Position numbers and translations under genes: made by a program | Shown: positions 1 through 8,346 of the stretch, piece by piece | Layout of the letters: the number at the start of each line of letters is the position of its first letter | How positions within the stretch are numbered: position 1 is the first letter of the stretch | Assembly (NCBI GenBank): GCA_963771735.1 | Contig: CAVYUN010000001.1 | Location: forward strand, 248,001-312,000 | Source of the DNA: 66-474 sp963771735 | GTDB lineage: Bacteria; Pseudomonadota; Gammaproteobacteria; Xanthomonadales; Rhodanobacteraceae | Reading direction: 5' to 3' | DNA length: 64,000 nt | Notes under the pieces: generated by a model | Told to the model about the DNA's origin: nothing | What the model saw: only the letters and a program-made list of their open reading frames with translations | The model's database searches: none

Positions 1-1712
1 GGCACGACGAGAACGCGCCGGAAGCCGAGTTCAGCTCGGTGCTGGAGTTGGACCTTGCCGACGTCAAGCCTTCGCTGGCGGGTCCCAAGCGCCCCCAGGA
101 TCGCGTGCTGCTCAGCGACATGCGCGAGAGCTTCAAGGCCTCGATGCAGGCGCTCGGCGCCGGCAAGCAGAACAACGGCAACGGCGCCAGGGAACGGTTT
201 CTCAACGAGGGCGGCAGCACCGCGGTCGGCACGGCCGAGAGCCAACATGAAAATTCTCCCGACGTGCAGACAGATGAAGGCCACCACCAGCTGGGTGACG
301 GATCGGTGGTGATCGCGGCGATCACGTCCTGCACCAACACGTCCAATCCGGCCGTGATGATCGGCGCCGGCCTGCTCGCGCGCAAAGCCGCCGAGCGCGG
401 TCTGAAACCGAAGCCCTGGGTCAAGACTTCGCTGGCCCCCGGCTCGAAGGTCGTCACCGATTACCTCGAGGCCACCGGCCTGATGAAGGATCTGCAGGAC
501 CTCGGCTTCTATCTGGTCGGCTATGGCTGCACCACCTGTATCGGCAATTCGGGACCGCTGCCCGAGGACGTCAGCAAGCGCATCATCGACAACGATTTCG
601 CGGTGGCGTCGGTGCTCTCGGGCAACCGCAATTTCGAAGGCCGCATCCACTCCGAGGTAAAGATGAACTACCTCGCCTCGCCGCCGCTGGTGGTGGCGTT
701 CGCGATCGCCGGCACGATCGACATCGACCTGTCGAAGCAGCCCATCGGCAAGGACAAGGACGGCAAGGATGTGTATTTGAAGGACATCTGGCCAAGCAAC
801 AAGGAAATCGCCGACCTGGTCGCCAAGTCCGTCACCGCCGGCATGTTCGAGAAGAACTACTCCGACGTGTTCAAGGGCAGCAAGGAATGGAACGCGGTGG
901 AAGTGCCCGAAGGCGACCAGTACGCGTGGGACGACAAGTCCACATACATCAAGAATCCGCCCTACTTCGACGGCATGACCATGGAACTGCCCAAGCATGC
1001 CGACATCAGCGATGCCTGCTGCATCGGGCTGTTCGGCGACTCGATCACCACCGACCATATTTCGCCAGCCGGCGCCATCAAGAAGGATTCGCCCGCGGGC
1101 AAATACCTGATCGCGCGTGGCGTGGAGCCCAAGGATTTCAACTCCTATGGCTCGCGACGCGGCAACGATGACGTGATGGTGCGCGGCACCTTCGCCAACA
1201 TCCGCATCAAGAACAAGTTGCTCGACGGCGTCGAGGGTGGGTTCACGCTGCACGTGCCTAGCGGTGGGCAGATGTCGATCTACGACGCCGCGATGAAATA
1301 CAAGCAGGAAAAGACGCCGCTGATCGTGATTGCCGGCAAGGAATACGGCACCGGCTCGTCACGCGACTGGGCCGCCAAGGGCACGCTGCTGCTCGGCATC
1401 GAAGCCGTGATCGCCGAGAGCTTCGAACGCATCCATCGTTCCAACCTGGTCGGCATGGGCGTGCTGCCGCTGCAATTCAAGGATGGCGAAAATGCGCAGG
1501 CACTTGGCCTGACCGGAAAGGAGACCTTCGCGATCACCGGTCTCGACGGCGGCGATGCGAAGACGGCGCACGTGGTCGCCACGGCGAAGGACGGCAAGAA
1601 GACCGAATTCGACGTGCGCGTGATGCTGCTGACACCCAAGGAACGCGAGTTCTACAAGCACGGCGGCATCCTGCAATACGTGCTGCGCGATCTGGCCCGG
1701 AAGGCTGCGTAA
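1..1712 (+). CDS. acnA: Aconitate hydratase A, 3' part (partial at window start)
   Basis: Converts citrate to isocitrate in the TCA cycle, in the cytoplasm, using a [4Fe-4S] cluster. The open frame (codons from base 3) has no start in the window, so about 569 C-terminal residues of a roughly 900-residue protein are present. Cluster-ligand segments are visible: ITSCTNTSNP (near 324-353) and YGCTTCIGNSG (near 523-555). The C-terminal swivel domain carries GDSITTDHISPAG (near 1036-1074) and KEYGTGSSRDWAAKG (near 1339-1383), which hold substrate-binding Ser and Arg residues. The swivel domain after the catalytic domains fits AcnA/IRP-type architecture rather than AcnB. A hairpin follows the stop. 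Confidence 0.97.
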   Translation, partial: HDENAPEAEFSSVLELDLADVKPSLAGPKRPQDRVLLSDMRESFKASMQALGAGKQNNGNGARERFLNEGGSTAVGTAESQHENSPDVQTDEGHHQLGDGSVVIAAITSCTNTSNPAVMIGAGLLARKAAERGLKPKPWVKTSLAPGSKVVTDYLEATGLMKDLQDLGFYLVGYGCTTCIGNSGPLPEDVSKRIIDNDFAVASVLSGNRNFEGRIHSEVKMNYLASPPLVVAFAIAGTIDIDLSKQPIGKDKDGKDVYLKDIWPSNKEIADLVAKSVTAGMFEKNYSDVFKGSKEWNAVEVPEGDQYAWDDKSTYIKNPPYFDGMTMELPKHADISDACCIGLFGDSITTDHISPAGAIKKDSPAGKYLIARGVEPKDFNSYGSRRGNDDVMVRGTFANIRIKNKLLDGVEGGFTLHVPSGGQMSIYDAAMKYKQEKTPLIVIAGKEYGTGSSRDWAAKGTLLLGIEAVIAESFERIHRSNLVGMGVLPLQFKDGENAQALGLTGKETFAITGLDGGDAKTAHVVATAKDGKKTEFDVRVMLLTPKEREFYKHGGILQYVLRDLARKAA

Positions 1713-1718
1713 TGCTCG

Positions 1719-1750
1719 AGCCAGCCCTTCTCCCGCGGGAGGGGCTGGCT
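1719..1750. terminator. Strong hairpin between convergent genes
   Basis: AGCCAGCCC (1719-1727) pairs with GGGCTGGCT (1742-1750) around a GC-rich core that can pair further. It lies between the acnA stop and the stop of the convergent lipoprotein gene, so it probably ends transcription from both sides. No clear T-tract follows, so the termination role is inferred from position and stem strength. Confidence 0.5.
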
Positions 1751-1757
1751 TGACTGA

Positions 1758-2243
1758 TCAACGCCCGGTGTCCGTCCACGTCGCGTTGTAACAGCGCCAG
1801 TGACTGCCTTCGTGCCGCCAGGCGGTGGTCATCGAGTAGATCGCGCTGTGCGCCGGCAACAGGTCGCCGGACTTGCCGCCGGTCAGCACGAGATTGAACT
1901 TCGCGATGATGCGGTTGCCCCGGTGCTCGAACGACATCGGCCCGACCAGCGCGCCGGTGTGGTCCTGTCGCAGCGCCCTCAACGCGAGCAGCCGTTGCAA
2001 TCCGCGCCGATCGAGATCGCCATCGTTGCCCGTGAAGTTGTCGCTGACCACGGCGAGTACGCCCGAGGCATCGTTGGTTCGTGCCGCCGTCACGGCCGCA
2101 TCGATGGCTTGACGAACCTGTTGTTCGGCAGGTGCCTGATGGCAGGCAGCCAGCAATCCGGTTGCAAGCGCCACGCAGAACGCGAGCACGACACCACCTG
2201 CATTCACACGGTTCTCGAAGGCCATCGTCGCGCTCGCATTCAT
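1758..2243 (-). CDS. Small predicted lipoprotein, NTF2-like fold suspected
   Basis: 161 residues from the ATG at 2243; an in-frame ATG at 2225 is an alternative start. The N-terminus has a hydrophobic stretch and a lipobox-like ATGLLAAC, so lipidation of that Cys and membrane anchoring are likely. The mature part begins with a helix rich in Ala, Arg and Asp and ends in a strand-rich segment with two Trp (HWRCYNATWTD), a layout seen in NTF2/SnoaL-like proteins of about this size. The open frame continues far upstream to 4088, but that part is antisense to fadD and is not coding. No specific function is recognised. It is convergent with acnA and divergent from fadD. Confidence 0.72.
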   Translation of the reverse strand: MNASATMAFENRVNAGGVVLAFCVALATGLLAACHQAPAEQQVRQAIDAAVTAARTNDASGVLAVVSDNFTGNDGDLDRRGLQRLLALRALRQDHTGALVGPMSFEHRGNRIIAKFNLVLTGGKSGDLLPAHSAIYSMTTAWRHEGSHWRCYNATWTDTGR

Positions 2244-2357
2244 GCCATGACCCCTGCATGGAAAATTGCCGCAATGCAGCTTGCTGTTCCCGCGCATATC
2301 GTGCTCCAATGCGGCGAAAGTACGCAACCGGCACGATAGAACAGGAGGATCGCAAGC

Positions 2358-4046
2358 ATGGCCGACCCGCGTCCCTGGCTGGCTCATTACCCGCCAGGCG
2401 TGCCTGCCGAAATCGACGTCGACACCTGCCGGTCGATCGTGGCCATGTTCGAGGAAGCTTGCGCGCGCCATCCGCAACGGCCCGCCTACTCCAGCTTCGG
2501 CACGACACTGACCTACGCCGAACTGGACGACCTGAGCGCGAGGTTCGCGGCGTTCCTCGCCAGTGAATGGAATCTCGGCAAGGGCGACCGCATCGCAATC
2601 ATGCTGCCGAACCTGCTGCAATATCCGATCGCGCTGTTCGGGGCGCTGCGCGCTGGCCTGACGGTCGTCAACGTCAACCCGCTGTACACCGCGCGTGAGC
2701 TGGAACACCAGCTTGCCGATTCCGGCGCGAAGACGATCGTCGTGCTCGAGAACTTCGCTTCGACCCTGCAGGAAGCGATCGGCATGACCGAGGTCGAGCA
2801 CGTCATCGTCACTTCTATCGGCGACCAGCTCGGCTTTCCGAAAGGTCCGCTGATCAGTTTCGCCGTGAAGCACATCAAGAAGATGGTGCCACGCTGGTCG
2901 CTGCCCGGCCACCTGTGCATGGGCGACATGCTGGGCCGGGGCCGTGCCATGCAACCCCCGAAGGTGCAACTCGGACACGATGACATCGCCTTCCTGCAAT
3001 ACACCGGCGGCACCACCGGCGTGGCCAAGGGCGCGATGCTCACCCACGGCAACATGGTCGCGAATGCGTTGCAACTGGCGGCCTGGGTGGGCGACCTGTT
3101 CACCCGCGGCGAGGAACAGATCATCACCGCCCTGCCCCTGTACCACATTTTCTCGCTGACGGTAAACGCGCTGTTCATGATGTATTTCGGCGGCGAGAAC
3201 GTCCTGATCACCAATCCGCGCGACATCCCCGGTTTCATCAAGACACTGAGGAAAAACCGCTGGAGCGCCATCACCGGCGTGAACACCCTTTTCAACGCCT
3301 TGCTGCATCACCCCGATTTTGCGTCGCTGGATTTCTCGCGCGTGAAGTTCTCGCTCGCGGGCGGCATGGCGGTGCAGCGCGCCGTGGCCGAGCGCTGGAA
3401 GAAAACCACCGGTATTCCGCTGGTGGAAGGTTACGGGTTGACCGAAACCTCGCCGGTCGCGACGGCCAATCCGCTCGACATCAAGGATTACACCGGTTCG
3501 ATCGGGATGCCGTTGCCCTCCACGGAACTGACCCTGCGCGACGACGACGGACGCGACATGCCAACGGGCGAACCGGGTGAAATCTGCGTGCGCGGTCCCC
3601 AGGTGATGAAGGGCTACTGGAAGCGGCCGGACGAAACCGCCAAGGTGCTGGATGCCAACGGCTGGCTGCGCACCGGCGACATCGCGCGCATGGACGAGAA
3701 CGGACTTTTCTACATCGTCGATCGCAAAAAGGACATGATCCTGGTTTCGGGGTTCAACGTGTATCCGAACGAGATCGAGGACGTGGTCGCCCAACATCCC
3801 GGGGTGCTGGAAGTCGCCGCGATCGGCGTGCCGGACGAGCATTCCGGCGAAGTGGTCAAGCTGTTCGTGGTGAAGAAGGATCCGTCGCTCACCGAAGCCG
3901 CGTTGAAGCAGTACTGCCACGATGAGCTGACCGGCTACAAACGTCCCAAGTACATCGAATTCCGCAAGGAACTGCCCAAGAGCAACGTCGGCAAGATCCT
4001 GAGGCGCGAATTGCGGGACGAGGAAGCCAGGAAGGCTGCACACTGA
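2358..4046 (+). CDS. fadD: Long-chain fatty acid-CoA ligase
   Basis: Activates long-chain fatty acids to acyl-CoA with ATP at the inner membrane face, feeding beta-oxidation. The 562 residues show the ANL-superfamily signatures in order: P-loop YTGGTTGVAKGAMLTHGN near residue 214, GYGLTETSP near 358, and the hinge GWLRTGDIARMDENG near 434, followed by the acyl-CoA synthetase strand DRKKDMILVSGFNVYPNEIE. The conserved C-terminal Lys lies in PKSNVGKILRRELR. A strong AGGAGG precedes the ATG at 2358 by a normal spacing, which supports this start. Length matches the FadD family (about 560). It stands alone between a divergent lipoprotein gene and a cupin gene. Confidence 0.95.
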   Translation: MADPRPWLAHYPPGVPAEIDVDTCRSIVAMFEEACARHPQRPAYSSFGTTLTYAELDDLSARFAAFLASEWNLGKGDRIAIMLPNLLQYPIALFGALRAGLTVVNVNPLYTARELEHQLADSGAKTIVVLENFASTLQEAIGMTEVEHVIVTSIGDQLGFPKGPLISFAVKHIKKMVPRWSLPGHLCMGDMLGRGRAMQPPKVQLGHDDIAFLQYTGGTTGVAKGAMLTHGNMVANALQLAAWVGDLFTRGEEQIITALPLYHIFSLTVNALFMMYFGGENVLITNPRDIPGFIKTLRKNRWSAITGVNTLFNALLHHPDFASLDFSRVKFSLAGGMAVQRAVAERWKKTTGIPLVEGYGLTETSPVATANPLDIKDYTGSIGMPLPSTELTLRDDDGRDMPTGEPGEICVRGPQVMKGYWKRPDETAKVLDANGWLRTGDIARMDENGLFYIVDRKKDMILVSGFNVYPNEIEDVVAQHPGVLEVAAIGVPDEHSGEVVKLFVVKKDPSLTEAALKQYCHDELTGYKRPKYIEFRKELPKSNVGKILRRELRDEEARKAAH

Positions 4047-4131
4047 ACGGCCGTTTCCGGCATCCATGCGCACGTCCGCCGATGACAATGCGCCATTGCC
4101 GGAATCAGGGACTCAAGTGGAGTAAAAACGC

Positions 4132-4602
4132 ATGCCGAAAATCGATATCCATTCCCTGCCCCGGCTCACGGGGTGCGGCTACCCCACGCCCTTCGACAAG
4201 CCCTGCCGGGGCCGCGTGCGTCGCAGGCTGGGCGACGCCGGAGGGCTCACCGATTTCGGTATCAACCTGCTGGAATTGCCGCCCGGAACGTGGTCCAGCC
4301 AGCGCCACTGGCACTCGCACGAAGACGAATTCGTGTGGATACTCGACGGTGAAGTAACGTTGATCGACGATAACGGTACCCACCTCCTGCGCGCCGGCGA
4401 TTGCGCGGTGTTCCCCAAGGGCGACCGCAACGGCCATCACCTGGTCAATCGCTCGAGTGTCCTGGCGCGTTGCCTTGAAATCGGGTCACGCAGACCGGAC
4501 GAAGACTCCTGCGACTATCCCGACGTCGATCTGCACATCGGCCCGGGCCGGGATGCCGGATACATCCACAAGAACGGCGAACCTTACCCGTCCGGGGACT
4601 GA
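4132..4602 (+). CDS. Cupin-domain protein
   Basis: 156 residues forming a single cupin barrel. Cupin motif 1 is visible as HWHSHEDEFVWILDG at about residues 59-73, with metal-ligand candidates H59, H61/H63 and E64/E66. Motif 2 is GDCAVFPKGDRNGHHLVN (about 89-106), with H102/H103. The family includes isomerases, dioxygenases and non-catalytic binding proteins, so the substrate cannot be named from sequence. A GGAG about nine bases upstream supports the ATG. It follows fadD by 85 bases in the same direction, so co-transcription is possible but unproven. Confidence 0.85.
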   Translation: MPKIDIHSLPRLTGCGYPTPFDKPCRGRVRRRLGDAGGLTDFGINLLELPPGTWSSQRHWHSHEDEFVWILDGEVTLIDDNGTHLLRAGDCAVFPKGDRNGHHLVNRSSVLARCLEIGSRRPDEDSCDYPDVDLHIGPGRDAGYIHKNGEPYPSGD

Positions 4603-4717
4603 ACGCCCGCCCAATCGCACGTGAACGCAGCCGCACTGCGTGGGGCGTGAGCGTCAACAATGCTGCATGCACCACGTTCTAATGGTTGGGTCATACCGAC
4701 CCGAACGGAGCACTACC

Positions 4718-5740
4718 GTGAAACGCATCGCGACCACGTTGCTCGTTGCAAGCCTTCTTGCCACACCCGCGCTGACGCTGCCACAGGCCGCCGACGCCGC
4801 CATAAGCGTGGGCATTTCCGTCAACCTCGCGCCGCCGCCGCTGCCCGTCTACGCACAGCCTGTCGTACCGGGCCCGGGTTATATATGGACGCCGGGTTAC
4901 TGGGCGTGGGATCCTGGCTACGGTTACTACTGGGTACCCGGCACCTGGGTGTTGCCACCCGAAATCGGCTTGCTGTGGACCCCGGGCTGGTGGGGGTGGT
5001 CGGATGGCTACTACCGCTGGCACTCCGGCTACTGGGGTCCACGTGTCGGTTTCTACGGCGGCATCAACTATGGATACGGATATTTCGGCAGCGGTTACGT
5101 GGGTGGCCGGTGGCGCGGACGTCAGTTCTACTACAACCGCGCGGTCAACAACATCAACGTCGGCCGTATCCACAACGTGTACGTCAACAGGACCGTCGTC
5201 AACAATGTCCACGTCAACCGCGTCAGCTACAACGGTGGCCGCGGCGGCCTGCGGGCACGGCCCACGCCCGCGCAGCGTGCATATGCCAGTCAGCGCCGGA
5301 TCGGCCCCACGTCCATGCAATCACGCCAGCGGGAAGCGGCAATGCGCGACCCGGCGCAACGCTTCCAGGCGAACCGTGGCAAACCCGCGGTATCCGCCAC
5401 GCAACACGCCGGGCGTTTTGGCGCACCGCGCGCTGTGCGCGCGCCAAACGCGCGGCAGTACGAGACGGCGCGCCCGGAAAACCGCAGCATGCACCTGATG
5501 CAGGCGCCACACGATCGTGCGGTGACACCGCACGCATACCCGAACCCGCGCCCTCAGCCGGAGATGCAGCGCGCACAGCACCAACAGTCGCAGACGTGGC
5601 GTGAACAACGTCCACAGCCCGGCATGGCGCACGCACAGCCAATGCCGCGCAATGAACAAGGCGGTCCGCGTCGGGAACCGCAGGTACGCGGTAAACGTGG
5701 CGACAATCGACTGCCGCCGAAGGACAGCGGTGGACATTGA
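4718..5740 (+). CDS. Secreted YXWGXW-repeat protein, Tyr/Trp/Gly-rich
   Basis: 340 residues from a GTG at 4718 preceded by CGGAG; the frame is open further upstream, but this start gives a clean signal peptide (VKRIATTLLVASLLATPALT, cleavage near AADA). The next 120 residues are extremely rich in Tyr, Trp, Gly and Pro, with repeats such as WTPGYWAWDPGYGYYW and WTPGWWGWSDGYYRW, the hallmark of YXWGXW-repeat envelope proteins. An Asn/Val-rich stretch follows, then a basic Gln/Pro/Arg-rich tail of about 150 residues that looks disordered. Function is unknown; an extracytoplasmic location is inferred. A strong terminator follows directly. Confidence 0.83.
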   Translation: MKRIATTLLVASLLATPALTLPQAADAAISVGISVNLAPPPLPVYAQPVVPGPGYIWTPGYWAWDPGYGYYWVPGTWVLPPEIGLLWTPGWWGWSDGYYRWHSGYWGPRVGFYGGINYGYGYFGSGYVGGRWRGRQFYYNRAVNNINVGRIHNVYVNRTVVNNVHVNRVSYNGGRGGLRARPTPAQRAYASQRRIGPTSMQSRQREAAMRDPAQRFQANRGKPAVSATQHAGRFGAPRAVRAPNARQYETARPENRSMHLMQAPHDRAVTPHAYPNPRPQPEMQRAQHQQSQTWREQRPQPGMAHAQPMPRNEQGGPRREPQVRGKRGDNRLPPKDSGGH

Positions 5741-5761
5741 TCCGTCGACGCAGTGATCACG

Positions 5762-5791
5762 AAAGAGGCGCGGAATCCGCGCCTCTTTTTT
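5762..5791 (+). terminator. Rho-independent terminator
   Basis: GAGGCGCGG and CCGCGCCTC pair around AAT and are followed by six T. It sits 21 bases after the stop at 5740. The flanking A-run gives a short T-run on the opposite strand, so it may also end the convergent PilZ-gene transcript. Confidence 0.92.
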
Positions 5792-5811
5792 GCAAGATGC
5801 TGGAGTGCCGC

Positions 5812-6183
5812 TCAATCGTCCCAGGGCTCCAGCGTATCGGCGTAACCGCCGAGCAGTGTCCACAGCGCTTCCTGCGTATCTTCGGGGATGCGTGCGAAGG
5901 CAAGCGCAATGTGGATGCCACTCACGCGCACCACTTCGGCCATCACGTGCACGTTGATTTCATCGCCGAACAGCATGTCGAGTACCCAGACTTCGCCCGG
6001 CTTGCCGTGCCATCCACTCGGCCGCGAAAGCCGGACGCCCGTCGCCGAAATATCGGCAAGATCGGTCTGCCACACGTCGCCGCGCCGGCTCATCAGGACC
6101 GCGGTCTGGCGCACCATCCGCGCATGCCGGACATGCGCCGGATCCGCCGGGTCCGTTTTGAAATCGCTCGCCACCTCGAACAT
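5812..6183 (-). CDS. PilZ-domain protein, possible c-di-GMP receptor
   Basis: 123 residues. PilZ domains bind cyclic di-GMP through an RxxxR stretch followed 20-30 residues later by (D/N)xSxxG. The second motif is clear here (DLADISATGVRLSRP near residues 41-55). The upstream arginine cluster (VRHARMVRQ) is not an exact RxxxR, so nucleotide binding is uncertain. The rest alternates beta-strands and ends in an acidic tail (LEPWDD). Start ATG at 6183 is preceded by GGAG about ten bases away. It is monocistronic and convergent with the YXWGXW gene. Confidence 0.72.
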   Translation of the reverse strand: MFEVASDFKTDPADPAHVRHARMVRQTAVLMSRRGDVWQTDLADISATGVRLSRPSGWHGKPGEVWVLDMLFGDEINVHVMAEVVRVSGIHIALAFARIPEDTQEALWTLLGGYADTLEPWDD

Positions 6184-6686
6184 TCCCCTGTCTCTCCGCC
6201 GCTATTGCATCGCTGCCTGGACGGCAACCGAACCCGCACCTCGGCTCCCATTCTTGCAAGCAAGTTACGGGCCAAGCCCCAGCCACGCCCCACTGGACTT
6301 CACGCGCTTTCGGCCTTACTCTATTTGCCGTACAGTCGGTGCGATCTTCACCGGCAAGGCGATGGCGAATCGCCAGCGGCGGCCGTTCCTTCGGCTGCGA
6401 CCTTCTCGACTGCGGATACCGACTCGGGGATCGCCGGTTTGAAGCATGCGGGGGCCGGCATCGCCGGCCAGCGGAATCACCGATGCACGGGTCGGCAAGA
6501 GGTGAGCCGGTCCGGTGGCAACCCATATTCACTCCACCGCACCTTGCCTGCGGTACAAGTTGATGAGCACAGCGAAGCCGCGCCTGCGACAGGCGGCGGC
6601 ACCGGTTGCAAACTGATGACCAAACCTCGCAAACCCACGGGTTGCGGTATCGATGATACCGGGCACCCGCTTCAGACAAGTGCCGA
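6184..6686. other. 503-base stretch without a convincing gene
   Basis: It separates the divergent PilZ gene and scpA, so it must hold promoters for both. Short open frames exist on both strands, but none has a recognisable protein, a good ribosome site or coding-like composition. One GC hairpin (GGCCGGC 6453-6459 with GCCGGCC 6463-6469) is visible without a T-tract. I see no RNA gene or repeat. Confidence 0.5.
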
Positions 6687-7553
6687 ATGAGCACCGAAAC
6701 CCCATCCAGCGAAGCCGTGAGCCTCCAGCAAAACCTGTCGCTAGCCGACACGCCTCGCCAGGAGGAAATGCCACTGGCGATGGTGCAAGGCCAGCCGCTG
6801 CTGCAGATCCCGCAAGACCTTTACATCCCGCCGGACGCGCTGGAGGTGATCCTCGAAGCTTTCGAGGGTCCGCTCGATCTGCTGCTGTACCTGATCCGCC
6901 GGCAGAATCTCGACATCCTCGACATCCCGGTCGCGGAAATCACGCGCCAATACATGGACTACATCGAGGTAATGCACGAGATGCGCCTCGAGCTCGCGGC
7001 CGAGTATCTGGTGATGGCCGCGATCCTGGCCGAGATCAAGTCGCGCCTGCTGCTACCGCGGCCTCCCGTAGAGGAAGGTGTCGAGGAAGACCCGCGCGCC
7101 GAGCTGGTCCGGCGCCTGCAGGAATACGAGCGCTTCAAGAAAGCCGCCGAGGACATCGATGGCATGCCGCGCGTCGAGCGCGACATCACCATCGCCCAGG
7201 CATACGTGCCCGACCGCAAGGTCGTCCGGCTGCCGCCGCCGGTCGACCTGCGCGAGATGCTGCTGGCACTGCGCGACGTTCTGCACCGCGTGGAGTTGTC
7301 CGGACACCACGAAGTCGAACGCGAACCGCTGTCGGTGCGCCAACGCATGGGTGAAGTTCTACGAAAGCTTGGCGACGGCAGCTTCCACCGTTTCGAAATC
7401 CTGTTCGATGCATCGGAAGGCAAACTCGGCGTGGTGGTGACCTTTTTGTCGATCCTGGAACTGGCCAAGGACCGGCTGATCGAGATCATGCAGGAAGCCC
7501 CATTGGCCGCGATCTACCTGAAGGCGCGCGTCACCGCGGAAACCGCCCAATGA
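6687..7553 (+). CDS. scpA: Segregation and condensation protein A (kleisin)
   Basis: Kleisin subunit that bridges the SMC heads in the SMC-ScpAB condensin and acts on the chromosome with ScpB and Smc; smc lies at 58-62 kb of this window. The conserved N-terminal FEGPLDLLLYLIRRQNLDI starts near residue 57, followed by AAEYLVMAAILAEIKSRLLLP; the C-terminal winged-helix segment FLSILELAKDRL is present. 288 residues from the ATG at 6687. An AGGAGG at about 6760 just before internal ATGs at 6768/6780 raises the possibility of a shorter form, because the first 30 residues look unconserved. scpB follows 136 bases downstream. Confidence 0.95.
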   Translation: MSTETPSSEAVSLQQNLSLADTPRQEEMPLAMVQGQPLLQIPQDLYIPPDALEVILEAFEGPLDLLLYLIRRQNLDILDIPVAEITRQYMDYIEVMHEMRLELAAEYLVMAAILAEIKSRLLLPRPPVEEGVEEDPRAELVRRLQEYERFKKAAEDIDGMPRVERDITIAQAYVPDRKVVRLPPPVDLREMLLALRDVLHRVELSGHHEVEREPLSVRQRMGEVLRKLGDGSFHRFEILFDASEGKLGVVVTFLSILELAKDRLIEIMQEAPLAAIYLKARVTAETAQ

Positions 7554-7689
7554 CGGCTTGCCAATGACGGGGACGGACATCAGCGATGGCAAACGAAGCG
7601 TCCGCAAACCGGAACTTCGCATTTCGAAGGGACTGATCCGCTCGTCATCGACGAATTCTTGGTGAAACATCACGAGGCCAAACACTCAA

Positions 7690-8346
7690 GTGGAACAGCA
7701 AAACATCAACAACATCGTGGAAGCCGCGCTGCTCGCGGCCCAGCAACCGCTCACCCTGCCGATGCTGGCAGCCGTGTTCCAGGAGAGCGACGAGGTCGAC
7801 CATGACGCCATCGCACGCGCCGTCGAGAATCTGGTCCAGGCCTGCGACGGCCGCGGTATCGAGCTGGTCGAAGTTGCCTCGGGCTACCGTTACCAGGTAC
7901 GCGAGAACGTGCATCCGTGGGTCGCGCGATTGTGGGCGGAACGCCAGACCAAGTATTCCCGCGCCTTGCTGGAAACCCTGGCGCTGATCGCCTACCGCCA
8001 GCCGATCACGCGCGGCGAGATCGAACAGGTGCGCGGCGTGGGCGTGTCCACCAGCATCATGCATACCCTGGAAGAACGCGAGTGGGTACGCGTCGTCGGC
8101 TATCGGGACGTACCCGGCAAGCCCGCGCTGTTCGGGACCACGCGCCAGTTCCTTGATTACTTCAACCTCAAGTCGCTGGACCAGTTGCCGACACTGGCCG
8201 AGATCCGCGAAATCGCCGACCCGCAATTGGCGCTGGCGCCCGAAGCATCCGTGATGCCCGCAGACACCGATGCCGGGTCTGAGCTCGAGGCCGCGGATGA
8301 CCCCGTAACCACTGAAGCCCCACGCACCACCGAGGACGCTGTATGA
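7690..8346 (+). CDS. scpB: Segregation and condensation protein B
   Basis: Forms a winged-helix dimer that binds ScpA in the SMC condensin. 218 residues starting at a GTG (7690), with GAGG about 13 bases upstream; no better in-frame ATG precedes it. The family core is visible: IVEAALLAAQQPLTLPML at the N-terminus, SGYRYQVRENVHPWVARLW, and the second winged helix with ALIAYRQPITRGEIEQVRGV and PALFGTTRQFLDYFNL. The C-terminal 40 residues are acidic and low-complexity. Its stop overlaps the rluB start (ATGA), so scpB and rluB are translationally coupled. Confidence 0.95.
   Translation: MEQQNINNIVEAALLAAQQPLTLPMLAAVFQESDEVDHDAIARAVENLVQACDGRGIELVEVASGYRYQVRENVHPWVARLWAERQTKYSRALLETLALIAYRQPITRGEIEQVRGVGVSTSIMHTLEEREWVRVVGYRDVPGKPALFGTTRQFLDYFNLKSLDQLPTLAEIREIADPQLALAPEASVMPADTDAGSELEAADDPVTTEAPRTTEDAV

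Noticed and set aside
2244..4088. Upstream extension of the small lipoprotein gene
   Set aside because: It is antisense to fadD; the signal sequence and lipobox place the true start at 2243.
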